Of a DNA stretch of 55,537 nucleotides, positions 33,891-46,017 are shown piece after piece. Under the pieces are notes generated by a model, which made no database searches, had not been told where the DNA came from, and saw nothing but the letters and a program-made list of their open reading frames with translations. Origin of the DNA: Oehlia diaphana (Eukaryota; Glomeromycota; Glomeromycetes; Glomerales; Glomeraceae); the NCBI GenBank assembly GCA_003833135.1, contig QZLH01000340.1:1-55537 (forward strand), in the 5' to 3' direction. A program made the translations under genes and the position numbers. Numbering within the stretch: the stretch's first letter is position 1; the number at the start of each line of letters is the position of its first letter.

Positions 33891-34298
33891 TTAGAATAAA
33901 TGTCCAAATCCAATTTCGTTATTATTATGAAAACAAACACCGTTAAAAAAATTATTCTCGAAAGAAGTACTGGAACTTTGTGGTCCTAACTGAATGATCC
34001 TACTTAAATTTTCATCATTAACCCTTTTTTTATTTATAATAGTATTATTAATTTTTTCTGCTAAGACCGTTAAATTTGCTTTTAAAATAGGATCGGGCCA
34101 AAGTCGATTAAATGCTAATGTTATTATGGATTCATCAACATTTAATCGATTCCCTTCAGATTTGATGTTAAATCTTAATAAATCCTTTGCAGTTAAATTT
34201 TCAAAATTTTGCAAGATTTGAAGGGCGTAAGCGGCATGACTAAGTTTTTCATAATTTATTTGTTTTAAAAAATCATCCAATGACAAAATGATAATCAT
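33891..34298 (-). CDS. hypothetical protein, copy B of the local family
   Basis: 135 aa, about ten residues shorter than its sisters because of a deletion near residues 20-30. It keeps LSLDDFLKQINYEKL, LLRFNIKSEGNRLNV, RLWPDPILKANL, INNTIINKKR, NDENLSRIIQLGP and FENNFFNGV...FGHLF. It is closest to copy A. The open frame despite a deletion in a multiple of three argues for a working gene. No motif of known function was found. Confidence 0.7.
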   Translation of the reverse strand: MIIILSLDDFLKQINYEKLSHAAYALQILQNFENLTAKDLLRFNIKSEGNRLNVDESIITLAFNRLWPDPILKANLTVLAEKINNTIINKKRVNDENLSRIIQLGPQSSSTSFENNFFNGVCFHNNNEIGFGHLF

Positions 34299-36268
34299 TT
34301 TATTAAAAATAATTTGAAAAGATGTATTTAAAAATAATTTGTCAGATTTAAATGTTTAAATGTATTTTTTTTTTTTTAAAAAAAAGTAGTAAATGATTGA
34401 AAAATACTAGTCATGCATTTATAGAGAATTTCGAATAGTGCATAATCGATATAATCGATATTTGTTAGAACGACTTTACCTTTAATCATTTTAATCATGA
34501 CACTCAAGTATCTTTTCGGGTAAAGTTAATATAGCTGCGCATAATATATAATATGAGCGTACTTTTACAAAATTCAAAAAATTAATAATTTATTCCGAAT
34601 ATTAAATCATAATTTTATTTCCGCTTTTAAAACTGCAGGCGTTTACAGTATAATGATTATTACCAATTTTGGATATAAATAAAGTTAATGAATTTATCCA
34701 ATCATCATTTGATATTAAAAATGTGTAGAGATCTTAGAGATCTTTGTGGGGAAGAATGATCTAATTGTATTGAATTATTAATTTACCAGTTATATTGTTA
34801 CATAATCTATTTATTATAAATGTTTTTCGGAAAAAATATTTTTTTTTGGTGAATTAAAAATTGAAATGACCTTAAATGGTAAGTCGGTAAATAAAACTAA
34901 ATTTCCCGCTTAATTTATTTTGTGAACCTTTTCATTTATTCGATATTTGAATATCAATGAATATCATGAATATCAAAAATGGAATAATGATAAGTCTAAT
35001 TAATTATAATTATTATTATATATACTGTAAGTGTAATTACGTAATAACGTGACGACCAGTTAAGTTTTTTTTTGGAAAAAAAATAGGAGTACATTTTCAC
35101 TGAGCGAAATATATTAATTATTAGCTTAACTGTTTAAAGAACTAAAAAGCATTTTTTTTAAAAAAATTGGAATTTCCGAACCGAATATTAAATTTCTTTA
35201 TCAATATTAATCATTGATAAAGATACTTTGTACCGATGACCATATGTATTGTAGATCATCATGTTATTACATCATCAACCTAAATTGACGTCCAATGAGA
35301 ATTTCACGTGCACATCTCCTTGGACTTTGGTCAATGTAAACATAATAATATAAATTACGGCTTTCTAACGGAAAAAGTTTTGTAAAAAATAATTAAAATA
35401 ATTAAAAATTAAATGTTATCTTTATTAGTAACGAAAGCGTTCGTCGAAATTCTACACAGAAAGTTATAATTATTATTATTTTTTTTTTTTAAAAAAAAAT
35501 GGCAAATAATTGTTTTTGTCGTTTCCTGATGAAATAAATTCCGAAAATTAATAGAAGAATCGGGTATCATAAAATTCAATGTAAAAATTTTTTTTTATTT
35601 AAATCAAAAATAAAAAGTCCGAATTATTATATATTATCATTTTTTACTATTGATCTTATTTAATATGATTAAGCGATTATTAAAATATTATTTAATAAAC
35701 GATTTATTTCAATATTCAAATATCATCTTATCATGTTTATGTGCGGTGACACAATTTTCAGAGTTAAGTAAATGTACAATTTGTGTACAGCTGAATGATT
35801 AACCGAATACCACTGAGCCGGTTAATAAAACCCATACTCAAATATCCAATAAATTAAGCATGCTGTACTTTGTTGGTTGATTTTATGCTATATATATATA
35901 TATTTTGATGCGATAACAAACTTGTTTATTATTAACAATTAAAAATTAAATGTCGCAGCTATAAAATTTTTTCCGCACTTTTTATCTTTCTTATCAAAGA
36001 ACCCATTTTAAGAATGACAAGTTATTTTAGTAATTAAGAAAAGTGGATCATATGATTGAATGATGACAAGTTCATGCATGGTTCTACACTTTTAATTACT
36101 GTATGTATCAAGTGTATCAAGTAATATTTTTTTTAAAAAAAATCAAGTAAATTTCGATTAATGATATTAGATTATTACAGTATTTATCGAAATCATAATA
36201 TTTTATCATAAAATATCAAAAAATATTGTGAAAAAAAAAAAAAAAAAAAAATTTTTTTTTTTTTTTTT

Positions 36269-36370
36269 AAAAGATATTTGAGAAATTTGGATATTTATTT
36301 TTTATTTATTTTTATTATTAAATTCTTTTTTTTTCTTTTTCTTCATAAAAAAATAAATATTATTTTATTT
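36269..36370. other. 102 bp at the gap edge identical to 32412-32513
   Basis: These 102 bases match 32412-32513 without a difference I could find, while the surrounding units differ at many positions. A diverged version of the same segment appears again just after the gap (about 36948-37025). This is the pattern expected from a wrongly placed or extended contig edge. Confidence 0.75.
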
Positions 36371-36889
36371 NNNNNNNNNNNNNNNNNNNNNNNNNNNNNN
36401 NNNNNNNNNNNNNNNNNNNNNNNNNNNNNNNNNNNNNNNNNNNNNNNNNNNNNNNNNNNNNNNNNNNNNNNNNNNNNNNNNNNNNNNNNNNNNNNNNNNN
36501 NNNNNNNNNNNNNNNNNNNNNNNNNNNNNNNNNNNNNNNNNNNNNNNNNNNNNNNNNNNNNNNNNNNNNNNNNNNNNNNNNNNNNNNNNNNNNNNNNNNN
36601 NNNNNNNNNNNNNNNNNNNNNNNNNNNNNNNNNNNNNNNNNNNNNNNNNNNNNNNNNNNNNNNNNNNNNNNNNNNNNNNNNNNNNNNNNNNNNNNNNNNN
36701 NNNNNNNNNNNNNNNNNNNNNNNNNNNNNNNNNNNNNNNNNNNNNNNNNNNNNNNNNNNNNNNNNNNNNNNNNNNNNNNNNNNNNNNNNNNNNNNNNNNN
36801 NNNNNNNNNNNNNNNNNNNNNNNNNNNNNNNNNNNNNNNNNNNNNNNNNNNNNNNNNNNNNNNNNNNNNNNNNNNNNNNNNNNNNNNNN
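36371..36889. other. assembly gap (519 N)
   Basis: A run of N inside unit B. Sequence frames crossing it are not genes. Confidence 1.
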
Positions 36890-38099
36890 AAAAAAAAAAA
36901 AAAAATTGGAAAAAAAAAAAAAAAAAAAAAAGTTTTTTTTTTATCACTGGGAAATTTGAGAAATTTGGATATTTATTTTTTACTATCAAATTTTTTTTTT
37001 TCCATAAAACAATATTGTTTCATTTACGTCTTCTAATTGTCCTTATCCTAAGACCCTCGGTTCAAATTAAAATAAGTCCGAAGATTAACCTTAACTTTTT
37101 TAGTAAAAAAAAAAAAAATATTGCCAAAATCGGTATTTATTATAGTGATTAATGATTTGTGTAATCATGTAAATTTTTTTTTTTTTTTTTTCTAAAAAAG
37201 TAAAAAAAAAAAAATTTTAGATTTCGTACATAAATATTTCACACATTTAGCAAATAGACAAAAAAAAATATCATATTATCAATATTTTAACATTGCATAT
37301 AAAATAAATCTCAAATCAAATTATTTTTATTCTTTAGGATAAATTTATTTACTTGACTATGTAAAAAATTTTAATGATTTTCATTAAAAAATTGTAAAAT
37401 GAAAAATTATACTAAATTTTGTTGGATAATTTATGGGAGATTTTATCAATTACAAAAACCGGAATTCCGGAAATTTAAATCCAAAAAATGAATAAAAAAA
37501 AAATAAAATAAAAAAAAATTATTAAACAAATTATAAATCAAGGATTATTAAATCAAATGAACGAAACTTAAGTAAAAGAATCAACAAGAAAAGAAAAAAA
37601 ATAAGAATATAATATATGATAAAAAACTGGAAATGAAAATTTTAACCGAAAAACGAATATATGACGAAGCCTAACAATAATATCAACAGAAAAGCGAAAT
37701 CAAGATAAGAAAACAAAGTAAGAGTAGACAGAGCAACTAAATTGAAAGGAGGTTGGAACCCCCTTGGGTCTAGATTTTACGGGTTGTTTTCCCAAAAAGT
37801 AATTTTTTTACTCGCTTGTGTCATAAAAATTTTGGGTTTGTGACAATGTAAATGTCGTCATAATGACATCATATGTTAAAGTAAATAATAATGATGCTTA
37901 ATTATTAATTTATTTTAATTTCGGCCGGAATTAAGATTTTAATATATATATATAACCCCGACTTTATACCCTATAGCCTAATGATAAATAAGTTATTAAA
38001 TTATTATATATAATGTATTTTTACATTTTTTATAATTACATTAAAAAAACCATTTATAGCTTATGAATTATTCTTTTAAAACATAAATTACATAAATTA

Positions 38100-39331
38100 C
38101 TAAGCAAAAGTCATAAATATTAAAGTTGAAATGACTATAAATAAACTCATTGAAACACCCCATATATTATGACTATTAAAACCATGTAAAATTTTTGTAG
38201 AATCCGATGTTCCATCTTCTATCGCTGCTGCAGTATAAGCAACTTTTTTAACTACAAGTACAGTTGATGGAGGAACGTATGTAGCGAATGATGTGACCTC
38301 TCCTAAAGAATTAGTTGTAGTAATTGTTGTTGTAAAACCTGCAAAAAATAAAGTGACTGTTGTTGTGGATGTCGATGTCACTATTTTATTATTTTTTCCT
38401 GGATTTACTTGAGTTGGAGGTGGTGTTATCGTTTCTATTTCCTCTTGTGTAGATGTTTCAATCTTTGTAGGTCTATAATTTTATAAAATTAATATCAACA
38501 TTTTTTTTTTAATGAGAGAAGAAACAAAAATATGAATAATTTATATACTTACATTCCTGGTGGTGCTTTGCATTTTTCCTCATTAGGAGAAGCGCAAGTT
38601 GCTGTCGGATTGATTGTCTTTGTATTAATTGATTTTAAAGATGATGATGGACCTGATGATGATCCCTTTGACTGTCCAGAATCAGTTGGGGATGATGTGG
38701 GAGGTATAGCGGGACCAGGACTTGATGGTATACCAGATGGAGTTCCAGGAGTTGAAGGTCCAGGTGTAGGAGGGGTTACAGGATTTTCAGTAGGCACTGG
38801 AACTGGTATTCCAGGTTGTTTTCCATCACCTGGTGATGTTGGTGGGACTGGTAGCGGTGTTGGTGTTCCGCCATCACCGCCATCACCACCTGGAGCTGGA
38901 GCTGGAGCTGGAGCTGGAGCTGGAGCTGGTGCTGGTGCTGGTGCTGGTGCTGGAGCTGGTGCTGGTGCTGGTGCTGGTTCTGGAGCTGGTGCTGGTGCTG
39001 GTGTATCTCCGCCTTTAGGATCACCACCTGGTGGTGTTTTTGGTCCATCGCCTCCTCCCGGTGGTGTTTTTGGTCCATCGCCTCCAGCCGGTGGTTCCTT
39101 TGGTCCATCGCCTCCTCCCGGTGGTGTTTTTGGTCCATCGCCTCCAGCCGGTGGTGTTTTTGGTCCATCACCACCTGGTGGAGGGCCTTGTCTTTTTCGA
39201 AGAGTACTATCAATTGAATCTCGTAATTCATAAGTTGGAGAAGCAAAATTAATAGTAATGAATATCGTAACAATTACTATTATAACAAGCACTAATGCTC
39301 TCTTATTATTAAATCCAACGTGTAACATCAT
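38100..39331 (-). CDS. secreted Pro/Ala/Gly-repeat surface protein, probable GPI anchor (two exons)
   Basis: Exon 1 is 39331-38553, the intron 38552-38473 (80 bp, GTAAGT...ATAG) and exon 2 38472-38100, giving 383 aa. The N-terminus has a hydrophobic signal or membrane segment (about residues 12-30), and LRKRQGPP at about 43-50 is a Kex2-type dibasic site. Next come five ~10-residue repeats of GGDGPKTPPG/A, a (PA)n tract, Pro/Thr/Ser-rich sequence and CASPNEEKC with two Cys. Exon 2 is Thr-rich (TSTSTTTVTL) and ends in a hydrophobic tail, MSLFIVISTLIFMTFA, typical of a GPI-anchor signal. Such proteins sit at the plasma membrane or in the cell wall, with the repeats forming an O-glycosylated stalk. 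Exon 1 is far more GC-rich than its surroundings. Both introns and domains fit a working gene. Confidence 0.75.
38880..39190. repeat. coding minisatellites: 30-bp units and GCTGGA/GCTGGT hexamers
   Basis: GGTGGTGTTTTTGGTCCATC repeats at a 30-bp period about five times (39020-39180). GCTGGAGCTGGT-type hexamers run from about 38891 to 39002. Both are in frame within the surface protein gene, so copy-number change would alter protein length without a frameshift. Confidence 0.9.
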
Positions 39332-40960
39332 TAAAAAAAAAAAATAGTAATAAATAATAATAATTTAACAAAGTGAAAAATTATTTTACTTTTTTTTTTT
39401 TTTTTTTGATAACGACGCAACCCGTTTATATATTTGATCTTGTATTAAAAATTCTAAACCATTTTTAAATTAAACATTTCAATAAACATCATTAAAAATA
39501 ATTCCTAATTAATATAAAAAAGTGATTGCAAAAATAATAGCGTGCGACATTTTGTTTTTATTTATATTGGGATTAAAATTTTGTTTACTTAATTTGGAAA
39601 GGATGATAGATTTTGATTGTTTAACAAATTTAAACAAATTAAATTGGTTGTGAAACAATAATTTAAGGAGTTATACTAAAAAAAGGATTTTCATATAATT
39701 ATATAATATATTAGAAATTATTATTTTTTTTTTTTATGTATAACAATTAATATGTGTTCGATCATTGTTCTATTTTTATAACAAGTTTTTTTTTATTTTA
39801 TTTTTAACTAATTTTTGTAATTCATCTTTTATTCCTATTTAATAGAATATTCTTTTTCTTTATTTGGTATTACATAATGCGAACATTAGTAAACATTAAG
39901 GTCTATATATGTATATATTAAAGAAACAAGTAAATAAGATGAAAAAAAAGAAGTTCTTTTTTTTTATTCTTTCAAATACAATTTTAGCATGTGATTATGT
40001 CACGTGTTTTATTAAAACTTTATCCGAAAAAAAAAAACGTTCCAAATAGAAAAATAATTTTTAAAAATAAAAAAGATATTCTCTCTCCTGATCGTTGTGA
40101 TTGACATTAATGATGTCACACATTTATTTATAGTAATTATACTTCTATATAACACGACAATACACGATGATAATGATGTGATGCATCATACCACCAAAAC
40201 CAGGAATATATCGACCATGAGCAAAATTCGGCGCAATATCCTAATTTGTACACGTCGATCAAAGATTAATATATCAATATATTAAATTCTCGCCAATAAT
40301 AATGTAAAACAGAATTGCAATTTGTTTGTACAGTTATTTTTATTTTTAAATAAGTGAAAAAAAATAAAAAAAATATTACAATGGATTGTTCCATTATTTT
40401 TATTTTTAAATAATAAAAATTTTTACAATGGCTCGTTACTTACCTGCGTTTTTATCACAATCCATGGACCATGGTAAACTGTCGTTTGATTCATTTAATT
40501 TCGTCTCATTAGTGACAGCAACCTTTGACACATATCTTATTGAAATAAATGATCATAACAATCTATAAAAAAAACATTCTGTAATTAATTTCTCCCGATA
40601 TGATTTAAACCAAATTTTGCAAAACACTCATTTCATATACAATCAAACTTGATGTACCGATACTATAATTGCATGTATCGATAAAATTTTCATATCCAAT
40701 TTTACAATTAATCAAAAAAATCTCATTGTACCGATACTTTTCTTTTGTCCCTTTATAATTGTATATAAGTTGTCACGGGACGGTGTAGCTGATCACTTGT
40801 ATTTCGTATTGTGCTATCAATATTGTTTCCGTGTTATTCCGTATATCACAATTACCACAATTACGGAATAAAATTGTCGTTACACTACCATATCAGATAT
40901 TATTTCTTCCTATAATGTTTATATACGAATTGTCGTTGTTCAATAAATAATTCGTTAAAA
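39332..40960. other. intergenic, 5' flank of the surface protein gene
   Basis: Poly-T near 39391-39408, a GTCACGTG site near 39998, and a duplicated TTATTTTTATTTTTAAATAA word (about 40335 and 40395). A 62-codon frame at 40097-40285 has no recognisable features. From about 40780 the sequence resembles kinase 5' flanks (GCTGATCACTTGTATTTCG). Confidence 0.35.
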
Positions 40961-41130
40961 ATGGAACAATTTTGGCTCAGTGATGATATGATTGAACAAG
41001 TAAAAGATATTAACCGTCGAAAATTAACTGAAGAACAAGAATTGATTAAACTAATATTAAAAGAAGAATCAAAATAATAGAGGTTTATGTGAAAAGTAAT
41101 TTTCACTGGGGACATTATTTATTTTCACCA
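40961..41130 (+). pseudogene. relic of a kinase N-terminal module
   Basis: The 38-codon frame 40961-41077 reads MEQFWLSDDMIEQVKDINRR then KLTEEQELIKLIL. It aligns with the K3/K4 start (MDEIKLSDDVYEQIKDF, then LLTEEQKSLVDKLI). A following RGLCEK piece recalls YGLCENCK before stops take over. No pre-kinase or kinase domain follows, so this is a fifth, truncated family member. Confidence 0.65.
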
Positions 41131-41287
41131 AAATATCAAGATAGAAAAAGATGATAATCATTTATATTAATGAAATTGACACATTAATAATTCAACAGCG
41201 TTTGAGGATTTACCATCATGATAGGTTAAATTACTGTGAGAAAAAAAGTGAAGAATAATATTAATACTTATTGTTTTATTTCCTTTA

Positions 41288-41401
41288 ATGCATTATCAAG
41301 CTAGAGTTAAAACTAGACGTAGCTATTTTTATCAAAGTACATTCAATAGAATTAATGTTAATCAATTTTTAAGATCAGGTGTAACACGTTATTATAGTTA
41401 G
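41288..41401 (+). CDS. 37 aa basic peptide ORF, uncertain
   Basis: Encodes MHYQARVKTRRSYFYQSTFN and 17 more residues, rich in Arg, Tyr and Gln. It has no signal peptide and no known match. It could be an exon of a decayed gene. Confidence 0.2.
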   Translation: MHYQARVKTRRSYFYQSTFNRINVNQFLRSGVTRYYS

Positions 41402-42343
41402 GTAATCATGTGATTATAACGCTTCGACGGTTCCCGTTACCAGTTAAATCAAAACTATATGTGGACCCATATACAATTATTAACTATAACTTTATAATAA
41501 TATAATAATAACTTGATTATAAGTTCTTCTCATTATTTATGTTCCAAATTCTGCAAAATCTGCAAAAGCATTCTAAATTGCTACCTCTTTCGTGTAACTT
41601 ATGTTTTTGATACATTTAGGTACGTTGCGGAATTAATGTGAGATGCGGAATTAAATTGTTTGGAAATTTACCGAAAAATTTCTCAAATTTATCAAAAAAA
41701 TTTTTTTAACAACTAAATAGTACTTTATGCAAAGAAATACATATTAATTAAAATTGCTATATACTGTATGAGAACCAAAAAATTAAGTTTGCATGGCCTT
41801 AAATATATTTTAAATATATTTTAAAATCTAAATATATTTTTTATTATAAATTTTTTTTTTATATTTAATGGTGATTTGCTCTGGAATAAGGGTATGCAAT
41901 AATGCAAATATATATAAATTGAATATTTTCATAAATAAAAAATATTTACAAAAATTATTATTTAGTACATTAATGTAGTTAAATATTGTCAGTTTGGATT
42001 TCAAGAAAATGTGTACTAATTACATTTATTAATTTTCTTCCTTTAGCTGCTTAGAATCTTATGATCACAAAACCATGGAGAAAATTGTAAGGTAAAGCTT
42101 ACAAATTAATGTGAAACGAATGACAAATGGGCAAGTATTTTAATTCATGAGAAAAAAAAAATTTCCAATTTAAAATATTCTTTTCTCATGGAAGCAAGTA
42201 TGGGATAGAGTTTTAAATAGTGTTTCATCACCTACAGAATCATCATAAATGAACAGATAGACGTACATTTGTGTTACCCTTTCCAGACATTATATAATTC
42301 TTCATTTCACTTTGGACTAATAAAATATCATGGTGTCATACAA
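41402..42343. other. intergenic, no gene seen
   Basis: AT-rich sequence, with no supported frame, between the kinase relic and the start of the K3 duplication unit. Confidence 0.4.
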
Positions 42344-42344
42344 A

Positions 42345-45290
42345 ATAAGTATAACATATATAGCCTTAATTATTATATTACTATAAAATGTGTACATAAT
42401 TTTCTTTTATAAACCTGCACTTTGTATCAATTTAAATCAATACCATATATCATACAGTATTTGTTTTGATTTATTTTACCATACAACTATTAAGATTATA
42501 TATATCTGATATGTCTAAAAATAATTTATCAAATCATATCTAATATATGAACTTCTAGCTACCATAATAAGGTATCACATAACAGTAATTTTTTACATTA
42601 AACTTAATTCCCTTATCGATACTTATTTATACAATTGAAATATTGATGGCATAATATGATCAAATTTATTAATAAAAGAACAACTTTTAAATTTATTATA
42701 ATGTTAGTCTTCAATCTTTTAGAAATGAATAATTAATAAATATGTGCCTGATCCTTACTATATTTCCATCAAATATCCAAAATATCATAATTATACTCAA
42801 AATAAAATAAGAATAAATTATATCTGCTATATTTTTTTATATACTAAATATTTTCATTTAAAGTAAAACGTGGCTGATTTTTTTCATCTATAAAATTAAA
42901 AAAATGAAAAAAAATTAGGTTAATTAAAATTGATAAATCAAAAAAATTATATGCAAAAATAATTACCTTTAGAATATATATCAGGTTTAGTAAAATCTAT
43001 TCTCAAGGAATCTATGTTGAAATATTAATTGTTAGAATTATAAAGTCAACTTAAACTATCATAGGAAACTAAATATGTTTACCTGAAAAATATTCTATTC
43101 CATCATTATTATCAGCATTTTTTGGTTCTGGAAGATTTTTAAAATCTAAAAGTCTATTGGTGTAAACTGCTTTAGGATGTGATGTATATGATATTGGTGA
43201 TTGAACCGAAAAAGATGACTTTTTATTGGCTTCATCCACTTCTCCAACTTGCTCATAAATTCCAGAACCTTTGTATTCAAACTTATAATTCATGATAAAA
43301 TAACTTCTGTAATTCATCTGCTTTTGGACGTTTTGAAGGATCTGCATCCCAACATTGATTAATAACATCAAAAATTAATTGAGGAATATTATAATTGGAC
43401 TTTGGCCTCAACCCCTGACAAATTTTCATTGCTAAGTATTCATCATGAGCTATATTATAATAAGGAGGGAGACCTGTACAAATCTCATATGCAATAATTC
43501 CAAATCCATAAATATCACTTGCTTGAGTGTATTTTCCTCCTCGTAATACCTCAGGAGCCATATAGGGTACTACTCCATATATTTTTTCATTACTACATTG
43601 AGAAAATTCTACGTTTTCCGGTTGGCATAATCCTAAATCAGTAATATAAGCACTATTATAAAAATTGCTTAATATATTTCCACAATGAAGATCATGATGA
43701 ATTAATCCTTTACTGTGAATGTCTTTAAGACCATATGCAATAACATGTATACCCCACATCTTTTGCTTCCAATTTAGCGAAATGAAGTTGTTATCCAAAT
43801 GTTGTCTTAAGCTACCATTTTTAAAATCCATCACCATCATAAATTTATTTGTTTTATCTTTAGTAATACCAAAACAACGAACTATCCAACTAGAATTATT
43901 TACTAAAATATTTGATTCAACCTTATAAGAAATTATAGTTAGTTTAACATTTATAAAGTTGATGAAGATTCTTAAGAAAATATCTTACCTCTTTTAGAAA
44001 ATTAACCGTAATATCCTTTGAGTTATGTAAACATTTTAAAGCGACTTTTGTTTTAGGCTTTCTTCTCCATCGATTATTTTCATAATCCCAATTCCACATA
44101 GGGCCATCTTTCCAAACCGCTTTATAAGTGGTTCCAAACCCCCCTTCTGCTAAATATTCGACATCTACAAACTTATCATAATCAATCCACTCTATGATTT
44201 TGTTTATATTTTTAGCATTTAATTGTGCTTTTTGAATAAATTTATCAATGTCATGATTTTCACTCGTCCAACATTGAAAATTTTGTTGAAAACGTTGTGA
44301 TTCACATAACTGACAATAATTATAACTAGTTTTAGGCTGTTTACAATTTTCACATAAACCATTTTTTTTATAATGTTCCTTTAATTCTTTGTCAGTTATT
44401 AGTTTATCAACTAATGATTTTTGTTCTTCAGTCAATAATTGATGTGGAAAATCTTTTATTTGTTCATATACATCATCACTTAGTTTAATTTCATCCATTT
44501 TAATAAATAATTTATTAAACAAAAAACATATATAAAAATTATGAAAAAATAATGAAAAAAAGAAAGTGGTGAAACGACCGAAACGTTATTTTATGTTGCA
44601 ATGATTTCAAGATCGGCAACAAAATTATCAAAAAAAGACTAGTTAAAATACACAAAGAAAACACAATAATCATGATCGGCAATTAAATTTTGGCCACTGA
44701 TTTGAATAATTATTAGGCACATTTGTGTTACATGATCATATGACAGGTAAAAAATTTTTTTACTTTTGTATCAACTTTCCCATCAGTTCTCTCTCAATAT
44801 CATTTCTACGCTCTTTAGCTGATGTGTAATTATTAAAAAAAGAGATTTTACACTAGAATATCTACAAGTATATAGTATATAGCAATTATTTTGCATTAGA
44901 CACAACTTGTAGCTATTTTTTTTTAATAGTTTATGAAGAATCTTATTTAGATAACGAAAATATTCAAAAAAAAAAAATCTTTCAATAAATAACTATTAAG
45001 TGTTTAATCACCAAATTTATATAATATATTGACTAGTATAAATTTAGGTAAAACTATTTAAATTTTATTAATTATTTTTTTTTTAAATTAAATATTTTGA
45101 ATTTTGGAAAGATATTTTTCTTTATTTTTCAATAAACTAACTTTATGATATTTTTCCTTTTTCTAAAATTATGTTTTTACTTGTTTCAAGTTATAGGTAA
45201 ATTTGTGGAAGAGTTTAAGAGTTTTATTACATATTTTTTGACATATTTTTCTTATATAAGATACGTACGTACGTTTTGATTTAATTAATA
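42345..45290. repeat. tandem kinase duplication, unit 1 (contains K3)
   Basis: The left flank (GTGTACATAATTTTCTTTTA onward) and right flank (from about 44500, with GTGGTGAAACGA and CTCTCTCAATATCATTTCTA) are nearly identical to 45410-48460. The repeat is direct, about 3 kb per unit. Confidence 0.88.
42844..44498 (-). CDS. K3: TKL-like kinase with CxxC module and HHD loop; 3' tail frameshifted
   Basis: Exon 1 is 44498-43989 and the intron 43988-43922 (67 bp). Exon 2 starts at 43921. Residues 1-170: an acidic start (MDEIKLSDDV), a CENC-x9-CQLC zinc-ribbon-like module with Cys at 49, 52, 62 and 65, the pre-kinase NFQCWTSENHDIDKFIQKAQ, GGFG at 119-122 and Lys155. Exon 2 has HHDLHCGN (Arg of HRD replaced by His), DLG and APE. 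A net 23-bp loss relative to K4 shifts the frame, and the protein stops at 43283 (about 382 aa), just after the kinase domain. Beyond it, the tail and exons 3 (43011-42967) and 4 (42887-42844) still look intact in the other frame. The kinase domain itself could work. The start at 44498 is preferred over 44522 because it matches K4. Confidence 0.75.
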
Positions 45291-46017
45291 TTTATTATTA
45301 TTTATTTGCAATGTATGTACGTACAGTACACTCAGTGCAACCATACGTATATAGCTAAACATCACCATACACAGTCTCTATGCACTACATGTATCCTAAT
45401 TGCCCGACATATACAGCCTTAATCATTATATTTCTATAATATGTGTACATAATTTTCTTTTATAAACCTGCACTTTGTATCAATTTAAATCAATACCATA
45501 TATCATACAGTATTTTGTTTTGATTTATTTACCATACAACTATTAAGATTATATTTTGTACAATTGTTTAATTGCAACATTGTAATTAGCCTTATTCTTT
45601 TTATACTTTTTATAATGTAAAGAATATTTACTGTCGTTTTATGATAATATAACAATTTATATAATGAAAGATACATATCTGATATGTCTAAAAATAATTT
45701 ATCAAATCATATCTAATATATGAACTTCTAGCTACCATAATAAGGTATCACATAACAGTAATTTTTTACATTAAACTTAATTCCCTTATCGATACTTATT
45801 TATACAATTGAAATATTGATGGTATAATATGATCAAATTTATTAATAAAAGAACAACTTTTAAATTTATTACAATGTTAATTCAGAAATGAATAATGAGC
45901 CTAAGCCTTACTATATTTCTATCAAATTTCCAAAATATCATTAATGATTATCAAGTTCAAAATAAAATAAGAATAAATTATATCTGCTATCTTTTTTTAT
46001 ATATTAAATATTATCAT
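44499..46017. other. K3-K4 spacer: K3 5' flank and K4 3' flank
   Basis: Mostly the two duplicated flanks. About 45255-45410 is extra sequence with ACGTACGTACGT and many TACA/TGTA words. About 45557-45677 is a ~115 bp insertion present in the K4 flank but absent from the K3 flank. No gene seen. Confidence 0.55.

Larger units (their letters stand above)
33290..37870. repeat. tandem segmental duplication, unit B (contains the assembly gap)
   Basis: Second copy of the unit starting at 28670, in direct orientation and less than 150 bp from the end of unit A. Its length is inflated by the gap and its duplicated flank. Confidence 0.75.

Noticed and set aside
36278..37036. Long frames on both strands across the N run
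   Set aside because: They exist only because the gap has no stop codons.
38532..39273. Gly- or Leu/Val-rich frames overlapping the surface protein gene on both strands
   Set aside because: Shadows of the GC-rich repeats. Only the 39331-38100 frame has a signal segment, spliced intron and anchor tail.
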